Shown piece by piece: positions 13,704 through 25,359 of a stretch of 64,000 nucleotides of DNA. The stretch comes from Stomorhina lunata (Eukaryota > Arthropoda > Insecta > Diptera > Rhiniidae). Each line of letters starts with the position of its first letter. Position 1 is the stretch's first letter. The position numbers and the translations under genes are program-made. The notes beneath the pieces are model-generated. The model worked only from the letters and a program-made list of their open reading frames with translations, did not search any database and was not told the DNA's origin. Where the stretch lies: contig OW121740.1 of assembly GCA_933228675.1 (NCBI GenBank), positions 161,520,806 to 161,584,805 on the forward strand, given 5' to 3'.

Positions 13704-14352
13704 TATACCCTTCACCACCATAGGTGGAAAGGTATTATAAGTTTGTGCTGATGTATGTAACGCAAAGAAATATTTGTCTAAGACCTATCTTTTAGTATAC
13801 CAATAGACATAGAATCACTTTCTGAGTCGATTTAGCGATGTCCGTCCGTCCGTCTGGCTGGACCCGCATGCAAACCATGTAATCAAGCTACAGGTCGCAA
13901 TTCTAAAGATAATTTGATGAAATTTGGCACAAATAATTTTTTTAATAGTGGGACCATGGCTATTAAAGTTTGTCAAAATCGTTCCATTATTTATGGTACC
14001 TCCCATAGGTCGCCCTTCCCGGAATTGATATTGCGGCCACAAAAATCAATATTTTTTCATGAAATTAAAAAAAAAAATATTGCTTATGTAAGCCAAAATC
14101 ACTGTACCGAATTTCGTTGAAATAAGGTCCGCATTTGACCATATCTCCCATACAAACTTTTCTGTTAAAACGCACTAAATGAAACAAAAATCACTAAAAC
14201 GCTCGTAAATATGTAAGTTTTGAGAAAATGTTTATATGATGGCAAAATTTAGCAAATATTTCTCTTTATTTAGAGAAAAGAACACCTTTGACCTTAGTAG
14301 TGAAGGGTATCGTACGGTCGGGTTTGACAGACTATAGCACTTTCTTACTTGT
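13704..14352. mobile_element. Family H element, copy C
   Basis: Same orientation as copy A. It starts TATACCCTTCACCACCATAG and ends in a GTCGGGTTTGACAGAC hairpin then TTTCTTACTTGT. It is about 650 bp and has internal deletions relative to copies B and D. It is inserted at the edge of the preceding minisatellite. Open frames on both strands are worn shadows shared between copies. Confidence 0.75.
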
Positions 14353-16255
14353 TTTTATTTCGATTTTTGATTTTTCGTATATTTTGTATACTTTTAGATT
14401 TTAAGCCTTCAAGATATATAAACGATCTTGTTATCCGTTAACACTGACTTTATTAACATTATTATTTATGAGTTTGAAAATATAAAACAAAACAATTCTA
14501 ATTGTATTAATAGTTCGATTTCACGAACTAGCAATTTCCACCAAACATAAAGCGACACATAAGATTCATACAAAATAAAGAATAGAGAAAATTTATTTAG
14601 TTCGATTTTTTTTCTAATATTCCTTATTATTTATTTAATATCATTTTTAACAATCAATCAAATCCGATTTTTTTTATTGTATACATACATGTATTGACAT
14701 GTAGATATAAGAGATAAATATCGCAACCAAACATAAATAAATGTACTGGTATGTACACGGGGGTAAATATACATACATAAATTTGTTACATATGTGTAGA
14801 AATGTGTAAAAGGATTTCTCTTCCATTCCGCATGAAAGAAACAAAAAAAGGAATAATAACACAATAAAATAAATAATATATTTCCTACTTTTGAAAGTAT
14901 GTGTGTATGTTTGTGAGTGCAGAAGAAAATAACTGTAAATCAGTATTCGGGAGAGGAGTAAAAGAGGAAAAGGAAACAAAATAACTAGAATAAAATAAAG
15001 TTGGGTTCATTCGTAAATGGCCGAAAGGAAAAATAACTTGGTCACATAGACTTATTGTCTATGTATGTGAAGAAGATATTTAAGTTTGTGTGTCTATGTG
15101 TCACCAAACATTTCGGTCTAACTGTCTGTCTGTCTGTGTGTTTACGTGCAACGAACGTTTATGTACTTGATAACAACAACAACAAAGACAAAACAAAAAG
15201 TAGGCCAGTGTGTTTTTTGTTTTCGTTTTCATTTATCTTTCTGTTTTTTTTTTCGAGAGCTATATTTCCTTCTTCTCCTTGTTCTCTATGTCTCTCTATT
15301 TAACTTTGCTTTAAGGCTCTCTCTACGAGTATATCTGTCTCTTTTAGTAAACAAAAAAGAATAACGGAACTTGCTATTACAAAAAAGGCAGGCAACCAGG
15401 CATTTTATGTTTAAACGTTAAACGGTGCGGATGTGGAATATTCAAATAATTGTGTTCAAATAAGTAATAAATTTGTTAATAATAAAAGTGTTAAAATTAA
15501 ATAAGGATTAATACTAATTACGAATTTATTGAAATTATAAAAAGAAGAATTAAATAAGACTTCCTACGAGTGTTCCAAACAAAATTTTTAGTTGTTTTAA
15601 ATTAAATATAACTTAAGCTGTGGAAAATAAAAATTTTTGATTATAAGAAAATATATTGAAATTTTGTATAAACTCATATTAAAATGTTTACAATTTATAA
15701 ATTAATAATTTTTTTTCGGAAGTTTTTCCCTTAAAGATAAAGTTTTGATACTACTTTTTTGAAGTATATGGTTCACATAAGCTTAAAACCTGATATGTTC
15801 TGGATCACTTTTCCTGTGTTCTTAATTTCTTTTTTTACAACAGCCTAATACCTTTCCACAGTCCAAGTTGTGTGCATTTGTTTCTGAGTTCTTTACCAAA
15901 TTGCAATATGGAACTTTCTGAAAAAACGTTATATGGTAAAAATGGTAAAAAACGTTTAGTTTTTGAGCAATTGCGAAAAAACAAAAGTGCTTAACTACAA
16001 GTTGAATATTTTTTGAAAAAAGGGCTTAACTACCATACAAATTTTGAACAAAAATTTAAACCTTTCAAAATGCAAAAAGTTTTTTTTTGTCAATAATATA
16101 AAGGCGGGTCTTAAAAATAGTTACAGTTTACTTTCGAAACATAATTTAATATAAAAATATAAGTTTTAAATAATTTAAAATAGGATATACAGAGGTTATT
16201 TCAGAAATATCCCCGAAACTTTTAAGCGGTTAAAGATACTTAAATTAAATTCCAT
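14353..16255. other. Unique AT-rich sequence, no gene seen
   Basis: Contains a (TCTG) run near 15,120-15,137, a CT-rich stretch at 15,230-15,350 and nothing that reads as protein. The 15,370-15,450 part (containing AAACGGTGCGGATGTGG) is locally GC-richer and could be leader or regulatory sequence. Short open frames here have no domain signature. Confidence 0.35.
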
Positions 16256-16960
16256 ATACACTACTCGGCATAATTATTTTGACATACCAGTTGTTTTTCT
16301 TCTTTTTTATTTCCGGTCCTATGCAATTAAAAAAATAAATTAAAAATATTGAAAAGTATAAAATATTGTAATTTAGAAAACAAAAGAACTTTCACATTTT
16401 AAATGTTTTGTATAATTTCTTTTTTTTTTTAATTGAAACTAAAAAAGGAAATTTCAGGATCTGGCATAAGTATTTTGACATGTTTTTTACAGAGCGTATT
16501 TAAAACAATTGGGAACTTCAAGGTCAAGAAAAATTAATAATAATTATTTAAATTAATCAAAAATGTATAATCCTTTAGCATTTAAAACTTTTTGGTGGTG
16601 GTTCGGAACAGAATCCGCCAAGAACTGTAGAAACTCTATTAAAGTCTCTTTCCAAGCATTTGCGACCTCAATAACCGTTTCATCTTTTGTTCTTTATAAA
16701 TCTGAAGATCTGTTTTGCTTTCTGTATGACTACAAATTGTCTATAATATAAAAAACTGGACTTTGGGGAAGTCAATCCAGAGTTTTGAACACAAGCCCCT
16801 GTTACAAATTTTGTGATAATTTTGCTCTTATGACATGGAGCCTTAACCAGTTGGAAAATTAATGGTTCTCCGATTAATTTATCGCCGGAGGGAAATGCAT
16901 ATTCATTCAGTACTCTTAAATATTGATGATGGCTTATGGAACCATCAACAGGAACCATGC
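16256..16960 (-). pseudogene. Tc1-like transposase relic
   Basis: The antisense frame at 16,680-16,958 (92 residues) has the order of the C-terminal half of Tc1-family transposases. It starts VPVDGSISHHQYLRVLNE, then EPLIFQ, then APCHKSKIITKF. In the family the segment before APCH is QDN and holds a catalytic Asp; here it reads QLVK, so the residue is lost. The frame then drifts out of phase. At about 16,259-16,285 the motif CTACTCGGCATAATTATTTT followed by GACAT resembles a Tc1-type terminal repeat. The 5' half is missing. Dead fossil. Confidence 0.65.
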
Positions 16961-17318
16961 ATGCAAATTTGTATGCATTATAACTTTTAATGCAAAAACG
17001 GTCAGTTGGGTTTATTTTTTTTAACTATTTAAATTGTTTTACATAAACAATAAAATAAAATTTATAAGTGCAAAAAATCATTTATGTACCTGGTACAGTT
17101 TTTTTTTTAGAAATTTTAAGTCAAATTTCAAAAATGATTTTGTAAAAATGCACTTTTTAGTATTTTTGTACTTTTTTCCCAAAAATGTTCAAGAATGTTT
17201 TGAATATTATTAAAAAATTAACAGTTTAGTAATTAGGAAATGTTTTCCTTTTCATTGATGTATTAAACATATATAAAATCCCATATTCTGGTTTTGTTTA
17301 TAAATTCGTGCTACTTTT
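16961..17318. mobile_element. Foldback element FB-3, left fragment
   Basis: Matches FB-1 from about 11,230 onward (GTCAGTTGGGTTTATTTT, then TAAACAATAAAATAAAA and ATCATTTATGTACC). It is interrupted at 17,319 by family H copy D and resumes at 18,134. Its outer end is missing, truncated against the Tc1 relic. Confidence 0.7.
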
Positions 17319-18133
17319 TATACCCTTCACCACCATAGGTGGAAAGGGTATTATAAGTTTGTGCTGATGTATGTAACGCATTGAAATATTTGTCTTAGAC
17401 CCACCTTTTAGTATAACAATAGGCTTAGAATCACTTTCTGAGTCAATTTAGCAATGTCAATCCCTCCGTCTGGCTGGACGCTGGCTGGTCGGCTGGCAGG
17501 ACCCCCATGTGAACCATGTAATCAAAGTACAGGTCGCAATTGTAAAGATTATTTGATGAAATTTCGCACAGATGATTTTTTTGATAGTGGTACCATGACT
17601 TTTGAAATTCGTCAAAATCGGTCCATTATTTATGGTATCCGCCATAGGTTTCACTTCCCGGAATTGACATTTTGGCCACAAATATTAATATTTTTTTTAT
17701 CAAATTTAAAACATATACTTCTTATGTCAACCAAAATCAGTGTACCAAATTTCGTTGAAATCCGTCCACATTTGACCATATCTCCCATACAAACTTATGT
17801 GTCAAAACGCACTAAATGGGACAAAAGTAACTAAAACGCTCTTAAATCTTAAGATAATAAGAATTTTAAGTTTATTTTTTGCAAACTTAATTTTTGTAAC
17901 AACTGTAATCAATTTGCCAAATTTCGAGATATCGGTACACATTTGACTCTAGCTCTCATATTAGTCCAAATCACGGAAACTGCTTAAATATATATAAGTT
18001 TTGAGAAAATGTTTGTATGATAGCAAAATTTAGCAAATATTTGTCTTTATACAGGAAATAGAATAGCTTTGACCTTATTGGTGAAGGGTATCGTATGGTC
18101 GGGCTTGACCGACTATAGGACTTTCTTACTTGT
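17319..18133. mobile_element. Family H element, copy D (inserted into FB-3)
   Basis: Full-length, about 815 bp, from TATACCCTTCACCACC to GACTTTCTTACTTGT. It splits a foldback element. The paralogous empty site in FB-1 (left arm near 11,190 in reverse complement) reads GCGCTATTTTTTATTTTTGA, against GCTACTTTT here on the left and TATTTTTGAAA on the right. No more than a base or two of target sequence can be duplicated. This paralogous empty site is the best evidence for the element's ends. Open frames inside (17,454-17,834 +, 17,457-17,681 -) are non-functional. Confidence 0.8.
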
Positions 18134-18365
18134 TATTTTTGAAACCTAAAGGGAATATATGAGGTTTTATAACTGCCTTTCAGAAAGTTGTAAAATCGGC
18201 TTGATTTTTTCGTTATATATTGAAAAACACAAAAATGTTCTTAAAAATTCGACAAATTTCGAACGAAAATTAGTGATTTCAAAAAAATGATTTCGGTTGT
18301 AACTGTAAAATCTAATGTTTTTCCTGAAATAGTATATAGCATATTTTTTTCGGAACATTCTTTAT
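18134..18365. mobile_element. Foldback element FB-3, right fragment
   Basis: Continues the FB sequence after copy D: TATTTTTGAAACC, then GAGGTTTTATAAC and a TTGATTTTTTCGTTATAT stretch matching FB-1 near 11,930-11,990. It fades out by about 18,365. Confidence 0.65.
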
Positions 18366-19397
18366 TCTAGAATTTAAAGTTATTTACTTTATCTTCAATT
18401 CCTTTTATGCTCAATATCCTCTTCAAATTTGGGATTTAATATTTTTCTATCCATTTTATTCGAGAGTGTGTGTATGCTTGGTTAAAAGCTTTTTCCAAAA
18501 GCTCACCCAGTTATTTTCCTTTTTTCTCTTTAAAGTATTTGTGCTCTTGCTGTTAGTCTGAACAAATTGAGTGTCCTTTGATGTTAGGAAAAAAGAAAAT
18601 TGAGAAAAGTGTTTAGAAAATCAGAAAAAATAAGAAAACAAAAAAAAAAAAACGATAAAAATCTTACCGCTTAAAACAGATAATCTGCTCTAATCATCAA
18701 AAAGAAACTAAATTAAATTTTAAAATTAAATCTTTAGCTTAAACTTAATATTAACAGCAATTTTTTTTATAAAAAAAGTTAAATAAATTATAAATTTTTT
18801 TCCTCATTACAGAAATAGCAAATAACGTTTGAATAAAGAAAAAAAGTTGAAAAAAGAAGTAAAATTGTGTTAACCTATTTAAAGTGCCATTGTTTTGAAT
18901 TAATATAATTATTATTAAAAAAATATATATTTAAAAAAAATATATTAAATTATTAGAATACCAACCAATTACACTTAATAAATTGTTTTAAATTGATATT
19001 TAAACCAAAAAGTAAAAAAAAAATATAATAAAAAATATAAAAAAAATCAAATCCTTGTGGCTTAAGCTTATTTAACAAATTATTATTATTTGTATTTTGT
19101 ATTTAAACGTACGTGTATGTGTCTGTTATTAAATAAGTGTCAATTTTGTTAATTGGTATTCTTAAATAAATAAAAGAAAGTTCAATACAAAAAATAAAAT
19201 AATCAATAAATTAAACGCAATAACTTAACTAAATACTACTCAACACTACCAAGTCGTTACATATTATACTTTTTTTTTGTGTAAAGTCTACAAATAATGG
19301 AATTCGTGCTGTAATTCTGCATCGAAAAATAAATTGTTAAAGAAGAAACATTAACATTAACTTCGATAAATTACTCATGTGCAAGTTTTTGGTGTGA
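18366..19397. other. Unique AT-rich sequence upstream of a candidate 5' exon
   Basis: Non-repetitive apart from A/T runs. The 18,420-18,600 part is less AT-extreme and CT-rich. No protein-coding signal. If the donor at 19,442 is real, a transcription start could lie here, but no clear TATA/initiator pair was found. Confidence 0.3.
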
Positions 19398-19441
19398 ATG
19401 TTGGCAACAGTGGAGTGGCACGTTGGTTTAGCCTGTACTAG
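19398..19441 (+). other. Candidate 5' exon end with short ORF and consensus donor
   Basis: An ATG at 19,398 opens MLATVEWHVGLACT and runs straight into ACTAG/GTAAGT, a perfect donor at 19,442. The stretch is much richer in G and C than the surrounding DNA. It ends in phase 2, so it cannot join in frame to the S1 exon of slo at 59,223, which starts in phase 0. If used, it would be a leader exon with a short upstream ORF, or feed an unseen exon. The link to slo is inference from position and strand only. Confidence 0.3.
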
Positions 19442-19558
19442 GTAAGTTGGGTCTTTTCAAACAAACAACAATTAAATATTGAAAACAAAAATTAAATACT
19501 TTAAAATTTTTTTTTAATTTAAATACATTTTTTTTCGATATTTGTTGCCGAATAAACC

Positions 19559-19761
19559 ATTGCCCCTATTGTCGTTCTCAACTCAATTTAGTTTGGTCGA
19601 CTGGCAGACGACCCAACTTTCACTCAATCAAATAATTTTTGGATATTGCGTAACAAAAAAACTTTAAGTTCTGCAATATTAAAATATCAAATTGGCTGAG
19701 TGAATGTTGGGTCAACTGGCAGACAACCAAACTGAGTTGAGTTGAGAACGGCAATAGGGGC
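19559..19761. mobile_element. Hairpin MITE, about 205 bp
   Basis: Near-perfect inverted repeat with arms of about 65 bp. The left arm starts TGCCCCTATTGTCGTTCTCA and the right arm ends GAGAACGGCAATAGGGGCA. About 70 bp separate the arms. A CAT trinucleotide flanks both ends, a possible 3-bp target duplication. Confidence 0.75.
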
Positions 19762-20029
19762 ACATATTTTTTTATTGTCGTCTTATTGCCTTTATAACTA
19801 GTAACAATAGTCCAATAAATATTTATTAAATAAGATAAGTTAAGAATAATGAACTTTGAATTAGTCTGTGTATTTTATAGAGAGAATCACATTTTCTTTA
19901 ACTCTTTTTTCTATTTTATTTTAAAAATTAAAAGAACATAAATTATTTCTTTTAGATTTTCAAAACTATCCTGCTGCATTTGTGCGTCAATCACGCCTAA
20001 ACCGTTTAACCGTTTTGATAAAATTTTGA

Positions 20030-20640
20030 ATATAAATAGAGTTTTGACTTTAAGGTATATAAAAGTTAAAAAAAAAATTGAGCTTTAGCACGAATTTTGA
20101 AATTTTTTAGTGATCACAGATTATAGCCCAAATGGCTCTATCTCTTCTAGTTTCCAAGATAATTAAGGTTTTATATTTTTATACAAAAAATTTCAAAAAA
20201 TTGAGTTTTAGTACGAATTTTGAATTAGTGATCACAGATTATTACTCAAATGTCTGTAACTCTTCTAGTTTCCAAGATAATTAAGGTTTTATATTTTTAT
20301 ATAAACATTTTCAAAAAATTAAGTTTTAGTACGAATTTTGAATTTTTTTAGAGATCACAGATTATTGCCCAAATGGCTCTATCTCTTCTAGTTTCCAAGA
20401 TAGTTAAGGTTTTATATTTTTATATAAATATTTTCAAAAAATTAAGTTTTAGTACGAATTTTGAATTTTTTTAGTGATCACAGGTTATTACACAACTGCC
20501 TCTATCTCCTCTAGTTTAAAAGATAATTAAGGTTTTATATTTTCATATAAATATTTTAAAAAAATTGAGTTTTAGTACGAATTTTGAATTTTTTTAATAG
20601 TGATCACAGATTATTGCCCAAATGGTTCTATCTCTTCTAG
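20030..20640. repeat. Tandem repeat of about 123 bp, about five units
   Basis: Each unit contains GTGATCACAGATTATTGCCC, a CTCTTCTAGTTTCCAAGATA block and a GTTTTAGTACGAATTTTGAA block. GATCAC occurs at 20,112, 20,230, 20,353, 20,476 and 20,602, giving spacings of 118-126 bp. Non-coding satellite. Confidence 0.92.
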
Positions 20641-20677
20641 TTTTATTTAAAATCTTCCGGGAAGAGTTCTAAATATA

Positions 20678-20719
20678 ACAAGTAAGAAAGTGCTATAGTC
20701 GGTTAAGCCCGACCATATG
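20678..20719. mobile_element. Family H element, terminal fragment (copy E)
   Basis: Only the ACAAGTAAGAAAGTGC end plus the GTCGGTTAAGCCCGAC hairpin remain, about 20 bp before a foldback element. Copy B sits in the same position relative to FB-1, so the pairing occurs twice. Confidence 0.7.
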
Positions 20720-20737
20720 AAACAAAACAAAAAAAGT

Positions 20738-23331
20738 GGTAATAAAATTGTGTATTCTAAACTGTAAGTCTGATTGCAACATTATGTATAAGAGAATTGT
20801 TAAGAAGGAACGTAGCTTTCTAAATTTTGGATTTATGGTAACTCTGAGTTTACACAGGTTGAGTTATTGGGCTTTAAAGAAGACAACCTCAGAAGTAAAA
20901 CAACTTTGGAAGCGGTAGATCTTTCATATATGGCTCAATATGGTTGATTTTTAAAATTTTGGACTGAGATCGAAGATACAAAGAACATACATGTTTACTT
21001 TACACTAATAACAGTTATGGCTTTTAGGTTATTTAATTTCAAAAATTTAAAAATAATAATTTTTCTCTTCGACTTTTTTTAGTTTTTGACCCATTGTGCA
21101 TTCAATATTAAATCCATTCTTTTTTTTTTAAATACTGACATACAACCAACATTTCAGGAAATAAAACCGTGAAAACCGTTATTAAATATCTCGAACCGTT
21201 TTATTCTAAGAAATTTCCAAAGCCAAATATTTTTCGCTGATCGAAAAAAGTGGATTTTTTCAAAAAAAAAATTGTAAAAATTTTTACTTTGTTCTAAGAA
21301 GCTTTTTATTAAAAATTAATGTTTTATTACATATTCGTTAAAAATGGGGTTCTATTATGATTTTATATCAAATTGTATGTCAGTACAACATTCACTCTAC
21401 GTACAGCATTGACCAAAATTTGTTTAATTTTAAGAAAATGTTTGTGTTTTCGAACAAATAACAAAAAAGTGAAGACGGTTTCGCAACTTCTTGAAATGCA
21501 GTTATAAAGCCCCATTTATGCTCTTTAGATTTGAAGTAGCGAGAATTCATAAACGAATTCAGAAAATTGGATTTTATAAAAAATGGCAAATTTCTATACA
21601 CCATAATTTTAATTGCTAAAAAGGTCAATTGGGTTTATTTTTTTTTTAAATTATGTAAAATTAAACATTTTTAAACAATAAAATAAACTTTATTACTGCA
21701 AAACATTAGTTGTGTAGCTTGAACAGTTTTTCAGAAATTGAAAGTCAAATTGCAAAAATGATTCTTCAAAATACACACTTTTTAGTTTGTAAATTTTTTC
21801 CAAAAATTAGACCAATTTTGTTAAATGCTGTATGTAGGGTACTGACTTTTGAATTCAAATCACCAAGAACCCTTATTATCTACGAATATATAATAAAACA
21901 TTAACTTTTAATAAAAAGTGAAACATTTTTTCCATCAGCGAAAAATATTTGACTTTAGAAATTTTTCAACACAAAACGATTCGAGATATTTAAAAAAACG
22001 TTTTCAAAGGTTATTCGCTAAACTATTTCTTATGCCAATATTTTTAAAAAAATTATAGGTTTAATATCAAATGCACAATCGGTCAAAAACTGAAAAAAGT
22101 CGACTAAAAAATGATTTTTTATATTTTTGAAATGAAATAACTTAACATCCATAACATCTCTTCATTTCTCCAAGCTTATTCTTAAACATGAAAATGAATC
22201 ATATTGGACAATAATTGAAACATATACACTGTAAGAAAGCTATTTTACTTTTAAGTACGTCCACTTTGATGCCCAAATAACTCAAACTATGAAAATACAG
22301 GGTAACCATGATTTCTCCTTAACAACTTCCTCATACATACTGATGCAATCAGACTTACGGTCTTATGTTAAAAAAAATCTTAATTATTGCTTAAAGAACA
22401 CGTTAGTTACCAAATACTTTAAGGCTAACAAACGATTGTTAAAAAATAGTATCCAAAAACAGTTCTTTAACTAATGAATACGTCAAGTCAATTTTACATG
22501 TTAATGCTGGCAACATCGTCATTCTCTCTTGTCTCTTTATAGTTAAATATACAAAACAACGAATTAATTATTCATTGTTTCCTCCGAGTAGTCGAATTTC
22601 TAAATAATGTTTTGTATGTTTTTAATATAAAATAACATTTTTCTTCTTTTCTTAATGTAAAATTATGTTTATGTTATATAAAAGCATAAACTAAACATAT
22701 TTATAATACAGTAAACTAATAAATAGACAAATTTTTACTAAGGGCTTAAACCGATTATTTAAAAATCGAGTACTTTTAACTCATGTTGAGTATATATACA
22801 TCACTATAATGTTTTTTGTAAATTTCATTGACCGATGTCTGTTTTTTGTTTGAAAACACGAATGTTTTGTTAAAAATTAGAATTTGTATTATCAATTTCT
22901 TTGAAAAGTTTGATTTTAGTATGAAATATGTAAAATAGAGTATGAAATATCATGGAAATTATATTTTGTAAATTCCCCACCCACGAAACCTTTTATATGA
23001 TAAAAAAAATAGCAAATTAGAAAAAATATGATAACTAAATTTAGCAAAAATGTTATTTTTTATCAGAAAAGTTTGAAAACTTAAATATTTTCTTTAAAAG
23101 TTTTCACAAAATATTATTTGTCAAAACAATAAAATATTTAACGTAGCTTTAAATTATGTAGACAGCTACTTTAAATTATTTGATGTTAACAAAAGATTAA
23201 CATCGGTTTGTTAAGCTAACAATCGTTTTAGGATAATACTTTAAGGAATTTTGCTTAACTTTAGTTTACCAATCGTTGTTAAATTTTTTTGCATAAGACC
23301 GTTACAGTTTAGAAGATACAGATTTATTACC
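20738..23331. mobile_element. Foldback element FB-2 with nested insertion
   Basis: Starts GGTAATAAAATTGTGTATTC and ends (reverse complement) GGTAATAAATCTGTATCTTC. The inner palindromic arms match FB-1 in detail, for example AAGTCTGATTGCA near both ends. It is about 1.65 kb once the nested 944-bp TIR element at 22,358-23,301 is subtracted, so the arms are shorter than in FB-1. Small open frames inside are shadows. Confidence 0.8.
22358..23301. mobile_element. PIF/Harbinger-type non-autonomous TIR element, nested in FB-2
   Basis: Perfect terminal inverted repeats CGGTCTTATG ... CATAAGACCG, extended by an A/T run on each side. TTA directly flanks both ends (22,355-22,357 and 23,302-23,304). FB-1 carries the uninterrupted site (GACTTACAGTTT), which confirms a 3-bp TTA duplication. 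A TTA/TWA target with TIRs is the signature of PIF/Harbinger elements. The interior is AT-rich without a transposase. Confidence 0.8.
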
Positions 23332-25359
23332 AATATTTTTGTTTGTTTCAAACCTCTGTGATTCATTATATGGCATTTGATAACAGTCTGAAATGGAGTT
23401 TCTTAAAAATGTGAAAATAATATATTATTTGTTGCATTATAAATAAATTTTGACCAAAACAGTATATGCATATTTTATTCGGAACACCCTTTATTTATAA
23501 AATTCAACTTTTGCCTTTAGCCTATGAATTTAAGAACATGTCTTCGTTTTGAAGTTTTTTTATTTTCTAAGGAATATCTAGGCTAAATACTTAACTTTAT
23601 GTTATATTATTTAGTATTAAAGTTTCCTTACAACACGCAACTTTTTAAATAAAGTTTTAAAAGTCTGTGTCGAGTACATTAAAGTACAATAAATGGTTGT
23701 GGCCTATTTGTAAAACACATGTTGGTATAAAACTGACATTTATATAAATTTATTGGTTAAAGAAATAATTAAAAACAAATTCAATTGCAGTTCTTATTCT
23801 TATTGTTTTAAAAAAGAAAATTTATGAACAAAATCAATTTATTTCAAAAATTTTTTTTGTTCTTCAAATATGTATGTAGAAATAAAACAAAATTTTAATT
23901 TCGATTTAAATTGTATACTTTTAGGAGAGTTCAGATTATGTTAGTAAAATATTACTTAACCCATATATCAATATTTCTCATAGATTACTCTTAAACTGAA
24001 AGAAAAGTGTAAACTCCAATTTAAATCGTAATAAATTAGATTTTATGGCATACTTTTAGGGCGTCCGAAATATTTAATTTGTATGTAAGATGATTAAAAA
24101 TATGCTAAAATACAAATTACACCAAAAGTTAGGCGGTTAGGTTTGTTTTTAATAAAATTATATTAAATCTTATAAAAAACATACAATAAAATTTTCCTCG
24201 AAATCTCTATAATTTTGAATCGACTGCGTGAACCTGCCGCCGTGTTAATCTACTTTTAGGCGCTTCTAAGTATTTGAATTTTTAATATGTAAAAAAATTT
24301 ACCATCTAATTCTTAAACGGAAAATAAAGTTATAAGAAACTTATTAATCAAGTAGTTCGTACATAATTCGTACTATAAGTTTATAATTCTTATATAAAAG
24401 GGTCTTTCAACAAGCGCTTTTTATATTTATATTTATTAATCAATTTCTATGCGCAAAATGATCATATGTAATTTGATAAGCTTAAATATGAAACATTTGG
24501 AATTTTTAATCTTTATTTATTAAAACGAGGTTTTAAATTTATAAATATGGTTTTGTTGAGTTTGAAAAAGTAGATTTTATCAGTTTAAAATTAAATTTAT
24601 ACAGTTTGCGGTTGGGCTGTTTATTATGGTAAGGGTTTGAAAATAAAATCGATTATCGGCATAAAATCGGCTTTAAAGGTTTTGTGGTTAGTTATTGGTT
24701 TTACAAATAAATAAAATCTGAAAAATTTTATAAAAACTTAAATATATAGTAGTCATTTATTTATATTTTAAATGATTAGAAAAAAAAAAATATTGCGTTT
24801 GAAAAACTCGACTTTATCAGATAAAAATTAAATTTAAACGATTTGTGGTTAGGGTACGGTATGGCTTTGAAAACAAAGACGATTTTATCGAAAGAACATA
24901 ATTTTTAAAAGTTTCGCGGTTAGCTGTTGGATTTTCATATAAACAAAATCTTTCATTTTTTATTTTAAAGAAAAGAAAACAAAATTTTGAAAATTTTTGA
25001 AATTAAAAACATTTTGTAGAAAATAAAAAAAGTTACCTTGTATCTTAACATTTCGTATTAATTTTAAGAAGTAACCCATGAGTAAATAATTAGGGTATTC
25101 ACAAGGTCTCTTATCTAGTCCTACTGTCATAACTCATAGTGTGAAAACAGGGTAAAAATAATAAAATTTAAAATTTTTAAGCATTTTTGAAATTAGGACT
25201 TAAGACAATATGACTAAATAAGAAACCGTGTGAATATCCTAAATATAATCTTAAAAGTATACAATAAAATTTTCTGTAAAGACTTTATAATCCTTTTAAT
25301 AAATTGCTATTTCGAGTCGCCTAAAAGTATGCTATACAGTTTACGATTAAAGCATGTGT
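23332..25359. other. AT-rich sequence with recurring TACTTTTAGG motif
   Basis: No gene seen. The decamer TACTTTTAGG, often as TATACTTTTAGGA, occurs at about 23,916, 24,051 and 24,251, with its complement at 25,321. The surroundings look like badly worn units of a dispersed or tandem repeat. Two partly similar blocks near 24,540-24,680 and 24,800-24,940 (a TTTATCAG segment followed by GTTTGCGGTTGGG or ATTTGTGGTTAGG) suggest an old duplication. Confidence 0.45.

Noticed and set aside
9885..17834. Open frames of 68-126 codons inside family H elements
   Set aside because: They recur in several copies but broken at different places, lack known domains, and overlap on both strands.
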